Program-made: the position numbers and the translations under genes
The notes under the pieces: model-generated
Told to the model about the DNA's origin: nothing
Databases searched by the model: none
What the model saw: the letters and a program-made list of their open reading frames with translations, nothing else
In this document: one piece after another, positions 36,366 through 44,819 of the stretch
How the letters are laid out: each line of letters begins with the position of its first letter
How positions within the stretch are numbered: position 1 is the stretch's first letter
DNA from: Phocaeicola massiliensis B84634 = Timone 84634 = DSM 17679 = JCM 13223
Lineage (GTDB): Bacteria > Bacteroidota > Bacteroidia > Bacteroidales > Bacteroidaceae
Assembly: GCF_000382445.1 (NCBI RefSeq)
Contig: NZ_KB905472.1
Location: 122,983 to 186,982, forward strand
DNA length: 64,000 nt
Reading direction: 5' to 3'

Positions 36366-38084
36366 TTATTGTAACTTGAAAATAATCGGAACAGTATATC
36401 CTACGCGTACAACTTTACCTCTTTGTTTTCCGGGTTTCCACTTGGGCATGGAATTGACCACTCGTAATGCTTCATCGTTGAGCAATGGGTTACCACCTTT
36501 TATAATTTGGGGATTACTGATTGAACCGTCTTTTTCTACAACAAACTTAACAGATACCTTTCCTTCCACTTTCTGAGCTTTTGCCTTTTCCGGATATTCG
36601 GTATTAGCCATGAGGAATTTTAAACAAGCCCCCATACCACCGGGAAATTCAGGCATTTCTTCTACAATCTGAAATAGTTGGTTTTCATCGAAATCGGAGC
36701 CGGATTGAGCTTGCGTTGCATTGCTTTTGGTATTACCCTTAGCTGTACTCATTGCTTTCTGATAACCTTTGCCGTCTAATGAAAATATAACAGGGACAGT
36801 GTAGGATACTCTTACTTCCTTACCTCTTTGTTTACCCGGTTTCCACTTGGGCATGGAGTTAACCACTCTCAATGCTTCTTCATTGAATACCGGGTTGTCA
36901 GCTCTTACGACTTTGGCATCCGTAATGCTTCCGTCTTTTTCGATAACGAACTTAACCGATACTTTGCCTGATATTTTATCTCTCTTGGCTTGTTCGGGAT
37001 ACTTGGTGTTATCCATAAGGAACTTTAGACATCCTTGCATTCCGCCATCAACGAATTCAGGCATTACCTCAACAATGGTAAATATCTGATCGTTGTCTTG
37101 GTAAACTGCTGGTGTGTCTACAGCTCCGGGTTTGGGTGTTTGGATGGCTGCTACCGTTTCGACCACCTCATTGGTGATACGTTCGGTAGTCCGTGCCACC
37201 GTTTCAATGTTGCTGACCAAGAGTAGAGCAGCGGTCAGCGGTGCAAACAGGGCATACTTGATACGACCTGCTGTGCGGGTTCTTCTTTTGTTCATCATAA
37301 TAATGCGTTTTTTTAAATGTAATAAGTTGAAGTTATTATATAAACCGGTTTGTTTGTGTTGGTTGGCAAGTCCCAGCAAATGATACTGGTACTGTTGCCT
37401 GTTGGTTCCCGACTCCATGACCGTGTGGTCGGCAAGGTATTCCAAATTCAGCCTGATTTCACCTTTCAACAGCCACATGAAAGGATTCATCCAACAGATG
37501 ATATTCACTACCTCACTGGCAATGACATCAATGGAATGGAGCTGACGTGTATGAGTCAGTTCATGTGTCAGGATTTCCTGTCTCTCATTTTCTTTCAGCT
37601 CCGGAAGATAGATAAAAACCCAATGCCAGAATGAGAAAGGATTGTTCGGATAAGGAAGGTTTTTTATCCGAATTCCATTTACTGTTTCTTCCTTACTTAT
37701 CAAAGAGAGCCGGAAGATGCTGAGCAATTGGATGATGAACCGGGCGGAGAGCAGCGCTACTCCGATAAAATATACCCATGTAAACAAGGTCATTAGCGTG
37801 GGAGTAGGAGCAGTAACCGCGGTGGTTGCTATTTCATTATTTGTGTTTGTGTTGCCAGTGATTAAAAGTGTATAATAGTCTGTCAGTTCATATATGGCAG
37901 GCTGTTCTTTTATCCATGTCTGTATGTTGAGCAATGGGTAAAGGAAAGAAAGCGTAAGAAAGCTGAGCAGAGCAATCCGACGCCACTTAAAGAATGTGTC
38001 GCTGCCGCAAAACAGTTTGTAGAAAGCATAGAATAAGGCAATGCCTACATTCACTTTCAGCATGTAGATAAGTTCGGGAGTCAT
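36366..38084 (-). CDS. BlaR1-type M56 membrane metallopeptidase with two C-terminal TonB domains
   Basis: This 572-residue protein has about four membrane helices. Between them lies the M56 zinc-peptidase site HELTH (174-178) with EYLADH downstream as the likely third-ligand region. After the last helix (about 275-295) come two TonB C-terminal-type domains (about 345-450 and 465-572). Both contain GCLKFLM/ACLKFLM, GKVSVKFV, EKDGSI, EALRVVNSMPKWKPGKQRGK and a VRV.YTVP.IF ending, clearly from tandem duplication. There is no penicillin-binding sensor domain, so it does not sense beta-lactams as BlaR1 does. It follows the BlaI-like gene by 21 nt; sensor-protease plus repressor is the inferred logic. 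Confidence 0.92.
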   Translation of the reverse strand: MTPELIYMLKVNVGIALFYAFYKLFCGSDTFFKWRRIALLSFLTLSFLYPLLNIQTWIKEQPAIYELTDYYTLLITGNTNTNNEIATTAVTAPTPTLMTLFTWVYFIGVALLSARFIIQLLSIFRLSLISKEETVNGIRIKNLPYPNNPFSFWHWVFIYLPELKENERQEILTHELTHTRQLHSIDVIASEVVNIICWMNPFMWLLKGEIRLNLEYLADHTVMESGTNRQQYQYHLLGLANQHKQTGLYNNFNLLHLKKRIIMMNKRRTRTAGRIKYALFAPLTAALLLVSNIETVARTTERITNEVVETVAAIQTPKPGAVDTPAVYQDNDQIFTIVEVMPEFVDGGMQGCLKFLMDNTKYPEQAKRDKISGKVSVKFVIEKDGSITDAKVVRADNPVFNEEALRVVNSMPKWKPGKQRGKEVRVSYTVPVIFSLDGKGYQKAMSTAKGNTKSNATQAQSGSDFDENQLFQIVEEMPEFPGGMGACLKFLMANTEYPEKAKAQKVEGKVSVKFVVEKDGSISNPQIIKGGNPLLNDEALRVVNSMPKWKPGKQRGKVVRVGYTVPIIFKLQ

Positions 38085-38105
38085 AGTATTGACTTGTTGA
38101 TGAGG

Positions 38106-38471
38106 TTATTTTTCTTTTCCTTTTTCTATCAGGTTGATAATGTCTTTCAAGTCATCTGCCGAAATCTTTTGTTCTTTGGCAAAGAAAGACACCATCTCCT
38201 TGTAAGAGTTGGCAAAGTAGTTCTGTACTACTCCTCCCATGAATGTACGCTTGTATTCGCTTTGTTTTATCAATGGAGTATATTGGTAGGTGTTTCCAAA
38301 GCGTTGAGCAGCCACATAACCTTTACGCTTCAGGTTGTTGACAATGGAAGCGACTGTGGTGTATGGCGGTTTGGGATCAGGAAATTTTGAAACAATTTCT
38401 TTAACAAAGCAATCTCCTATGCTCCAAATGTAGAGCATCACTTCTTCTTCTTGTATTGTTAGTTTTTCCAT
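38106..38471 (-). CDS. BlaI/MecI/CopY-family transcriptional repressor
   Basis: This 121-residue winged-helix repressor starts MEKLTIQEEEVMLYIW, and has PPYTTVASIVNNLKRKGYVAAQRFGNTYQYTPL covering the recognition helix and wing. The C-terminal dimerisation helices follow (about 80-121). BlaI-type repressors are inactivated by cleavage after a cognate BlaR1-type peptidase is triggered, and such a peptidase gene comes next. A dyad TTACGA-N5-TCGTAA overlaps the gene's own promoter, fitting autorepression. Confidence 0.94.
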   Translation of the reverse strand: MEKLTIQEEEVMLYIWSIGDCFVKEIVSKFPDPKPPYTTVASIVNNLKRKGYVAAQRFGNTYQYTPLIKQSEYKRTFMGGVVQNYFANSYKEMVSFFAKEQKISADDLKDIINLIEKGKEK

Positions 38472-38485
38472 AAGTATATGAATTA

Positions 38486-38523
38486 ATTACGATGTTTTCG
38501 CAAACTTACGAAATTATCGTAAT
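38486..38523. promoter_or_regulatory. promoter and candidate BlaI-type operator
   Basis: The minus-strand -7 box TAAGTTTG is at 38501-38508. TTACGA-N5-TCGTAA (38506-38522) is a perfect dyad overlapping it, and another ATTACGAT half (38486-38493) lies downstream of the box in the direction of transcription. A TTG at 38528-38530 (minus strand) fits a -33 element. Binding there would block transcription of the repressor-peptidase operon. Confidence 0.6.
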
Positions 38524-38528
38524 CAATC

Positions 38529-38561
38529 AATGCAAGGAGGGTTAATTAATGCAAAGAGGGT
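38529..38561. repeat. two 14-bp direct repeats upstream of the BlaI-type promoter
   Basis: AATGCAAGGAGGGT (38529-38542) and AATGCAAAGAGGGT (38548-38561) differ at one base and are spaced by 19 nt start to start. They lie at and beyond the -33 position, and could bind an activator. The second overlaps a 7-bp inverted repeat TAATGCA/TGCATTA. Confidence 0.5.
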
Positions 38562-38652
38562 GCATTAAATTAGTGATTGTCTATTTCCGTACCGGTGAGA
38601 CAGTCCGGCGGGATGCCTGGACAGCTCTACTTATGGTTTGTTGTGCTGAGGA

Positions 38653-40485
38653 TTAGCTCATTTGTTGCATATCGCACAGTTTTTTGTAGTATCCGTCCAT
38701 GGCTAATAAGTCTTCGTGCTTGCCGCGTTCCACAATGCGTCCTTCGTGTAAAACGCAGATTTCATCTGCATTGCGGATGGTGGACAACCGGTGTGCAATG
38801 GCAATGGTTGTTCTGTTTTTCATTAATTTCTCCAAAGCGTCCTGCACCATTCGTTCGCTTTCGGTGTCAAGGGCCGAAGTAGCTTCATCCAAAATGAGGA
38901 TAGGCGGATTTTTCAGGATTGCCCGGGCAATGCTGATACGTTGCCGCTGACCGCCCGAAAGTTTACCGCCCCGATCGCCAATCATGGTGTCGTAACCATT
39001 TTCGCTTGCCATGATGAAATCGTGTGCATTGGCTATCTTGGCAGCTTCAATCACTTGTTCCATGGTGGCATTCTCCACACCGAAGGAGATATTGTTGTAG
39101 AAAGTGTCATTAAACAGAATAGCTTCCTGATTTACATTTCCCATAATGCTGCGCAAGTCGTGCAGTGTAGTATCCTTTACATTGATACCGTCTATCAGGA
39201 CTGCACCCTGTTGTACATCGTAATAACGGGGAATAAGGTCTACCATGGTTGATTTTCCTGAGCCCGACTGTCCGACGAGTGCTACCGTTTTCCCTTTTTC
39301 TATGGTGAGGTTGATGTCTTGCAGCACCCATTGGTTTTCGTATTTGAAGCAGACATCGCGGAATTCTATTTTCTCCTTCAGCGGACCGACGGGAACAGGG
39401 TTCGGACTTATCTTCATCTTATTTTCCGCCATCAGGATTTTGTCTACACGTTCCATGCTGGCAAGCCCTTTGGGAATATTGTAGCCTGCCTTTGAGAAAT
39501 CCTTCAGCGGGTTGATAACACTGTAGAGGATGGTCAGGTAAAAGATAAAAGAAGGCGCGGTGATGGTGCTGTTATTGTGTAATATCAGCGTACCTCCGAA
39601 CCACAATACGATGACAATGAGTATCGTTCCCAGAAACTCACTCATCGGGTGTGCCATTTGCTGGCGGATGTTGACGTGGTTGATGGTGTTGCGGTATAGG
39701 TTGTTGGATTCGGTGAAGCGGGTGTTCATTTTCTTTTCTGCGTTGAAAGCCTTGATGATGCGCAGACCACCGAGTGTTTCTTCAAGTTGTGACATTAAGT
39801 CACTCCATTGTCCTTGGGCGATGAGCGAGCCGCGTTTCAGTTTCTTTCCTACTGTTCCCATTACCCAGCCCATGATGGGCACGATGGCAATGGTAAATAA
39901 GGTGAGTTGCCAGCTGATAATAATAAGTGTAGTGAAATAAGAGATAATAAGAATAGGATTCTTGAGCAACATGTCCAATGAGGACATGATGGAGTTTTCT
40001 ATCTCGTTCACATCGCCGCTCATGCGGGCAATGATGTCACCTTTCCTTTCTTCCGAAAAGAAGCCGAGAGGAAGGCTGAGCAGCTTCTTATAGAGCTGAA
40101 CCCGGATATCGCGGACAATGCCGGTACGAATGGGAATCATGGTAGCGGAAGAGAGGAAATAACATCCTGTCTTCAGGAAGGTCATGCACGCCATGAACAG
40201 TCCCAACAGCAACAGGGTGGTGCTGGGACCGTATTGATTGATGAGCTCTGTGATATAATATTGGAAGTTGTTGATGACGATGTCCTTGATGGAAGCATCC
40301 GAACTCCACGGCATAAAAGTATAAGTGGCTTTCTCCATCTGAAACAGGATGCTCAGTATGGGCACGATGAGTGAGAAGGAGAAGATGTTTAAAACGGCTG
40401 ATAATATATTGAATAGAGTACTTAAAGCTAGGTACTTCTTATAGGGAGGTACGAACCGACGGAGTATCTGTATAAATTCTTTCAT
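38653..40485 (-). CDS. MsbA-like ABC exporter (fused membrane and ATPase domains)
   Basis: This 610-residue half-transporter has six membrane helices (about 15-320) and a C-terminal ABC ATPase. It has Walker A LVGQSGSGKSTMVDLIPRYY, signature GGKLSGGQRQRISIARAIL, Walker B PILILDEATSALDTESE and the switch IAHRLSTI. As a homodimer it would export lipids, drugs or peptides; the MsbA-like lipid flippase role is likely but not provable here. The ATG at 40485 (MKEFIQILRRFVPPYKKY) is used because the -7 box at 40510-40517 lies between it and an in-frame ATG at 40596. Confidence 0.92.
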   Translation of the reverse strand: MKEFIQILRRFVPPYKKYLALSTLFNILSAVLNIFSFSLIVPILSILFQMEKATYTFMPWSSDASIKDIVINNFQYYITELINQYGPSTTLLLLGLFMACMTFLKTGCYFLSSATMIPIRTGIVRDIRVQLYKKLLSLPLGFFSEERKGDIIARMSGDVNEIENSIMSSLDMLLKNPILIISYFTTLIIISWQLTLFTIAIVPIMGWVMGTVGKKLKRGSLIAQGQWSDLMSQLEETLGGLRIIKAFNAEKKMNTRFTESNNLYRNTINHVNIRQQMAHPMSEFLGTILIVIVLWFGGTLILHNNSTITAPSFIFYLTILYSVINPLKDFSKAGYNIPKGLASMERVDKILMAENKMKISPNPVPVGPLKEKIEFRDVCFKYENQWVLQDINLTIEKGKTVALVGQSGSGKSTMVDLIPRYYDVQQGAVLIDGINVKDTTLHDLRSIMGNVNQEAILFNDTFYNNISFGVENATMEQVIEAAKIANAHDFIMASENGYDTMIGDRGGKLSGGQRQRISIARAILKNPPILILDEATSALDTESERMVQDALEKLMKNRTTIAIAHRLSTIRNADEICVLHEGRIVERGKHEDLLAMDGYYKKLCDMQQMS

Positions 40486-40509
40486 GTTTAATCTGTTGAT
40501 TGATGGGCG

Positions 40510-40517
40510 CAAAGGTA
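40510..40517 (-). promoter_or_regulatory. -7 promoter element of the MsbA-like exporter gene
   Basis: On the minus strand it reads TACCTTTG, 24 nt upstream of the ATG at 40485. Confidence 0.6.
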
Positions 40518-40630
40518 GTAAAAAGCCATGAATAAAACGGAGGAAAGTGATAAAAGATGGGAGGGAGGGGGAAAAATCTGTCTGAAGGCGTACCAAAAAT
40601 CCGGAGTAACTGTTATCCTATTTACTGTAA

Positions 40631-40801
40631 GAGGGTATTCAAAACTAAAACGGCCTATCGAATCGTCAACTGTAGGGGCAGGGTTTGCCTGCCCGAACCA
40701 ACGGTCACAACTTTGGGAGTAATATGCAAAGCAAACTGTTTTCGGACGAGCGAACCTCGCCTCTACCGGCAAAATAACATTATTATCAATGCTTTGCCCC
40801 C
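40631..40801. repeat. REPIN-like element, copy 2 of a dispersed family
   Basis: The left hairpin begins TGTAGGGGCAGGGTTTGCC (40671 onward, arms GGGCAGG/CCTGCCC). The right one (40743-40766) faces it and ends in CTAC, the complement of GTAG. Between them are 48 nt. The flank from 40639 (TCAAAACTAAA) is homologous to the copy at 46400, so the element is larger than the hairpin pair. The terminal repeats have decayed. No coding function. Confidence 0.75.
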
Positions 40802-40844
40802 TGAAAAGTTATAGATTGTAGCTGATAAATATAAGAATTGATAT

Positions 40845-40900
40845 AGGGTGTCAGGTTTCAGATTAAAACTTCTTTTCTCTGAAGTTGACTTTGACACCCT
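40845..40900 (-). terminator. terminator-like hairpin after the NlpE-like gene
   Basis: AGGGTGTCA (40845-40853) pairs with TGACACCCT (40892-40900), with an inner TTCAGA/TCTGAA helix. It lies 22 nt after the gene's stop on the minus strand. No strong T-tract follows, so it may be a processed 3' end. Confidence 0.55.
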
Positions 40901-40922
40901 CATTATTGGGAGAATTTTTCAA

Positions 40923-41357
40923 TTATTGTTGTTTATGTAATATGTAGTGTTCTGCCAACTCACCGGTTATTTCTTGCTTGTCCCGATCAAGGGCAGTCAG
41001 CGTATTCTCGCCTACTTTATAGTAATTCTTTTCTGTTCCATTCTGCAGAGTTATCAGGTTACCTTCGATGGTATAGTTTCCCTTATCGGTGAAGGTGGCA
41101 TCTTTTCTGTCGATGTATTCTGAGACAAGAGTAAATGTCTTATCCTTGTTCAGCGTAAGGGTGATGTTGATACCCGGGCAATCTGCAGCAGGGAATGTTC
41201 CGGTGTAAGTCCCATCGTAGTCCAATGCGTTTTCTGCATTATGCATATCGGTGACTTCGGTATCGGCAGCAATAGTAGTATTGTCTGTACTCTTTTTGTT
41301 ACTGTTGCATGCAGCAATCAATAGGCAGGCGCAGGCCAGCATGAAAATTTTCTTCAT
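40923..41357 (-). CDS. NlpE N-terminal-domain lipoprotein
   Basis: This 144-residue lipoprotein has the lipobox IAAC (Cys17) and an acidic/Thr spacer. The NlpE N-terminal beta-barrel follows, with DGTYTGTFPAADCPGINITLTLNKDKTF. E. coli NlpE senses surface and envelope stress and has a CxxC in this loop; here only the second Cys (Cys60) remains, the first being Ala57. The C-terminal OB domain of NlpE is absent, as in many Bacteroidetes. It lies 31 nt after the second ABC-2 permease gene and probably belongs to that efflux operon. Confidence 0.87.
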   Translation of the reverse strand: MKKIFMLACACLLIAACNSNKKSTDNTTIAADTEVTDMHNAENALDYDGTYTGTFPAADCPGINITLTLNKDKTFTLVSEYIDRKDATFTDKGNYTIEGNLITLQNGTEKNYYKVGENTLTALDRDKQEITGELAEHYILHKQQ

Positions 41358-41388
41358 AAGTCTTTCTTTTTAGGTTTATAAAACAAAT

Positions 41389-42639
41389 TCAGACCTCTTT
41401 GGGTTTATGTCTGTTTTTTATCTCTTTCAGTCTTGCATATACATGTGTACGGCTGAGGGTTATCTGTCGGCGATAGACAATGCAAGTAGTGAGGAAATAA
41501 ATGCCCGCTTGTAGCCATAGGGTGTGATACTCTGTGGCAACATCGGGCAGTGTAGCCCCCATATTATTGATTCGTACAAAGCCGTTGATGCCGAAAGTGG
41601 AGGGAAATATCCATGAAACAACTTTCCAAAACTCAGGAATGGCGGAACCGGGCCATGAAATGCCCGAAATGAATAGCAACGGCACGGAAGTGAATACATA
41701 TATCATCATGCAGGCTTCGCGGTGGTGGATAAAGATAGAGCAAGTCATCGCAAAGAAAATGCATGCCAATATATAAGGTAGTACAAAAGCGAAAAGTGTG
41801 CCTGCCTGTGCTATCTGCACCAGACTGAACATCTTGGGTACCAGACAAAGCATATAGACCGACATGATGACGTAAATCATGAAATAGGTAAGTGACTTGC
41901 CCAATACAATGCGGAGTGTGCCGTGATAATGGCGGCTTAAAGGAACTAAGTCGCGGAAACGGTTGGTTTCACGGGCTGTTCCGGCAGATAAACCGATACC
42001 CAGCAGCAGGGTTTGCTGAATGATGAGCATCAATACGGCAGGAATCAGAAAGCCGGCAAATCCGTTTTGCGGGTTGAAGATAGAGATGTCTTCATACTCG
42101 ATGGGTGAGGAGCTGACTTCGTCCTGACGCTCGGTGGTGTTGCCGGAGCGTTCTATCTTTATCTGCTTGTTCATGGTCAGCGATGCATTGGTATTGGCAG
42201 TCAGCATGGCTTTGTAGTATAACATTCCGCTCATGTCGCAGTAAAGTGTGACGCGGGTCTGGATGCCTTTGGCAATATCTCGGCTGAAGCTTTCGGGAAT
42301 ATAAATGATGCCATATGCTTTTCCCTCCTTCAGCAATGCCTTGGCCTCTTCCATATCCGCACAATGAGAAACAATGTGGAGGTCGGGACCGGCATCCACC
42401 AATCGCAGATACTCCCGGCTGAGCGTGGAACGGTTATTGTCTACTACCACTGCTGGTACTTCGCGGACGGTTTCGTTCGTATATATAAAGGTATAAAGTA
42501 GTGGATATCCCAATGGAACCAAGATAAAGAAAATCAATACACCTTGGTCTTTTACCACAGCCTTCAGCTCTTGCCACCAGATATAGAACAGGTCTGCAAT
42601 GCCTTCCGAAACTATCTCTTTGAATCTCTTCTCTTTCAT
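41389..42639 (-). CDS. ABC-2-type permease (YhhJ/YbhR-like), second copy
   Basis: This 416-residue inner-membrane protein has one N-terminal helix (about 30-52, GVLIFFILVPLGYPLLYTFIY). A large periplasmic domain follows (about 55-205), then five helices from about 210, with GLSAGTARETNRFRDLVPLSRHY and PSTFGINGFVRINNMG before the last. This is the layout of the ABC-2 membrane subunits that work with HlyD and TolC proteins in drug efflux. The product is paralogous to the preceding gene's. No ATP-binding subunit is encoded in the operon. Confidence 0.9.
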   Translation of the reverse strand: MKEKRFKEIVSEGIADLFYIWWQELKAVVKDQGVLIFFILVPLGYPLLYTFIYTNETVREVPAVVVDNNRSTLSREYLRLVDAGPDLHIVSHCADMEEAKALLKEGKAYGIIYIPESFSRDIAKGIQTRVTLYCDMSGMLYYKAMLTANTNASLTMNKQIKIERSGNTTERQDEVSSSPIEYEDISIFNPQNGFAGFLIPAVLMLIIQQTLLLGIGLSAGTARETNRFRDLVPLSRHYHGTLRIVLGKSLTYFMIYVIMSVYMLCLVPKMFSLVQIAQAGTLFAFVLPYILACIFFAMTCSIFIHHREACMMIYVFTSVPLLFISGISWPGSAIPEFWKVVSWIFPSTFGINGFVRINNMGATLPDVATEYHTLWLQAGIYFLTTCIVYRRQITLSRTHVYARLKEIKNRHKPKEV

Positions 42640-42653
42640 AACCGGTTAGTTTT

Positions 42654-43823
42654 TTAAGGGATATATACATAGTGCAATAGCACGGTGCGAAGCCTTTTCA
42701 GTATGAAGAAAGGCAATAGCATGAAAAGCATCAATGCTACTACCGAATGCCATGCATAAATCAAGGGATAGCCGTTGAGTGCCAGGTTGACGTAGATGAG
42801 GAAGTAATGCCGTAGCGGAAACAGACAGGCTAATCCCTGCAACACAGGATTCATAGCCATGACGGGAAAGCTCATTCCTGAAATGGAGAAGGAAATGACT
42901 CCCCATAGCGAAGCTGTGCTTAAAGCAAGCCGCATGGTGGTGAACAGTCCGAACAAGAAAATGCCAAAGGCTTGTGATGCCAATACCAGCAACAGTCCTG
43001 CCAAGAGCATGGGGAGGATACCGCTGTTGCACGGATAATGCAGGAATCCATACAGGTATACATTATAAAAGGTGGCCATGATAAAGAATATGAGGGTCTG
43101 TGGCAACAGTTTGCCGGATAGAGCCAAAGTGACGGAATTATCGGCCATTTGCATCCATTCTTTCTGGGTATTGCCTTTTATTTCACTTCCGATGGTATAG
43201 ATGGTGGTCATGAATATCAGTAACATCAAGATACCCGGTATAATGGTATTGCTCAGGTAAACGGAATAGTTCAACCATGGGTTGTTCAGTATGTGAGAAT
43301 CAATGACAATAGGTTGCAGGAAAGCCACGGCTTGGTCGTCGGTAGCACCCTTGGCACGCAAAGTGGCGCGACCGATGGCACCGCTTGCCAGTTCGGACAT
43401 GGTGCGTTGGTCTTTATAAAGCAGTGAGCCGGCTACCAGATAAGAATAATTGGTATAAAAAGAAACCTTGGGCTGACGACTGGCAAGTGCCTTTGCCGTT
43501 GTACCTTCAGGAATAAAGTAAAAAGCATAAATCTTTCCTTCCTGCATGGCTTTGCGCGCATCGGCAAAGCCGGCATAATGTGCCACAATTTTGGTTTGCT
43601 GAAAGGCATCCAGGTTGCGGATAATGTTGCGGGTGGTTGCTGTATTGTCCAAGTCGACAACCCCTGCCGGCATATCCGTGGGAAGTCCGTTCCACATCAG
43701 CGTTGTGAAGAAGATGTAGCAGAACAAAGGAGCTATGACCATGCAAAACAGGTATAGCGGCCTTGTGGCGATGCGGAACACTTCGCGCTTGGCTATCTGG
43801 AAGATGATATGCGTTGTTCTCAT
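42654..43823 (-). CDS. ABC-2-type permease (YhhJ/YbhS-like), first copy
   Basis: This 389-residue membrane protein has the same plan as its downstream neighbour: an N-terminal helix (about 20-45), a periplasmic domain with MPAGVVDLDNTATTRNIIRNL, and a cluster of C-terminal helices including IIPGILMLLIFMTTIYTIGSEIKG. It starts one base after the HlyD stop. Together the two permeases would form a heterodimeric channel; their ATPase must be supplied from elsewhere or is lacking. Confidence 0.9.
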   Translation of the reverse strand: MRTTHIIFQIAKREVFRIATRPLYLFCMVIAPLFCYIFFTTLMWNGLPTDMPAGVVDLDNTATTRNIIRNLDAFQQTKIVAHYAGFADARKAMQEGKIYAFYFIPEGTTAKALASRQPKVSFYTNYSYLVAGSLLYKDQRTMSELASGAIGRATLRAKGATDDQAVAFLQPIVIDSHILNNPWLNYSVYLSNTIIPGILMLLIFMTTIYTIGSEIKGNTQKEWMQMADNSVTLALSGKLLPQTLIFFIMATFYNVYLYGFLHYPCNSGILPMLLAGLLLVLASQAFGIFLFGLFTTMRLALSTASLWGVISFSISGMSFPVMAMNPVLQGLACLFPLRHYFLIYVNLALNGYPLIYAWHSVVALMLFMLLPFFILKRLRTVLLHYVYIP

Positions 43824-44810
43824 TTATTTCTCTATAATGGCGCTCATTCCGGGGCGTAAGCCTTCTACTTTCTCCACAGGAACGGCTTTCACTTCAAATG
43901 TCTTCAAGTCAAACTGTCCGGTTGTTTTCGTTGCCTTCCAAGCGGCGTATGTGCCAAGGTCTTTCATGTAAGTCACTTTGAATTTCACTTCTTTATCGAA
44001 TGCCGGAATAAAGGCGTTGATTTCTTCTCCCACAGTGAAGTCTTTCAAGAAATCTTCGCGCACATTGAAAGTCACCCACATATCATCCAGTCGGGCGATA
44101 TTCATAATCGGAGCACCGGTGCCGACCAGCTCGCCCACTTTGGGGAATATTTCGGTCACTTCACCGTCGGCAGCAGCTGTGAGGATGGTCTCATCCATGT
44201 AGGAAGATACCTCGGCAACTGCTCCTTTGGCACGTTCCACTTGTGCGGCGGCAGCTGCTTTGTCTTCCTGCCGGGCGCCATTCTTAGCCATTTCGTACTG
44301 TGAACGGGCAGCTTTTTCGGTGGCTGCCATTGCGTCAAATTGTGCTTTGGCTTCATCGCGCTTTTGTGCGGACATCACGCCTTGCTCAAAGAGTCGGTTC
44401 ACACGGTTGTATGACTTCTCGGCAATTTCTACTCCGGCTTTGGCTTTCTGCCACATTTCGAAAGCAGCTTGCAACTGTTCCCGGCGAGTCCCTCGCTGTG
44501 CCTTCTCGCTGATTGCCCGGGCTGCTTGTTCGGCAGCTTGTGCCTGCGACAGCTTTGCCATCACATCGGGAGCTTCGAGGATAACCAGGGTATCGCCGGC
44601 TTTTACCTTATCTCCTTCTTTTACACGGAGTTCAAGAATGCGTGCCGGGACTTTTCCGGACACACGGTATTCGTCTGCTTCAGCTTGTCCCTGAATAATT
44701 TCGGGACCTTTGCCCAATGTGAAGAAACCTATCAGAGACACGACTGCAATGACTGCCGTCAGTGAAATGAATGCCAGCAAAATGTTGCTGCGTTGTGTTC
44801 TTTCTGCCAT
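43824..44810 (-). CDS. HlyD/YbhG-family periplasmic adaptor
   Basis: This 328-residue membrane-fusion protein links an inner-membrane exporter to TolC. It has one N-terminal helix (about 9-30) and a lipoyl/biotinyl-like half (SGKVPARILELRVKEGDKVKAGDTLVILEAP). A long Ala/Lys/Glu-rich helical hairpin (about 85-200) follows, then a beta-barrel ending GLRPGMSAIIEK. It comes 9 nt after the TolC-like gene and adjoins the first permease gene, so the complete envelope-spanning apparatus except the ATPase is encoded together. Confidence 0.94.
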   Translation of the reverse strand: MAERTQRSNILLAFISLTAVIAVVSLIGFFTLGKGPEIIQGQAEADEYRVSGKVPARILELRVKEGDKVKAGDTLVILEAPDVMAKLSQAQAAEQAARAISEKAQRGTRREQLQAAFEMWQKAKAGVEIAEKSYNRVNRLFEQGVMSAQKRDEAKAQFDAMAATEKAARSQYEMAKNGARQEDKAAAAAQVERAKGAVAEVSSYMDETILTAAADGEVTEIFPKVGELVGTGAPIMNIARLDDMWVTFNVREDFLKDFTVGEEINAFIPAFDKEVKFKVTYMKDLGTYAAWKATKTTGQFDLKTFEVKAVPVEKVEGLRPGMSAIIEK

Positions 44811-44819
44811 ATCTTGTTC

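Noticed and set aside
36366..38471. Beta-lactam resistance regulon (BlaR1-BlaI)
   Set aside because: The peptidase has no penicillin-binding sensor domain and no beta-lactamase gene lies nearby; it has TonB domains instead.
38597..38625. Possible terminator after the MsbA-like gene (GACAGTCC...GGACAGCTC region)
   Set aside because: Pairing is broken by several mismatches and there is no T-tract, so I do not list it as a feature.
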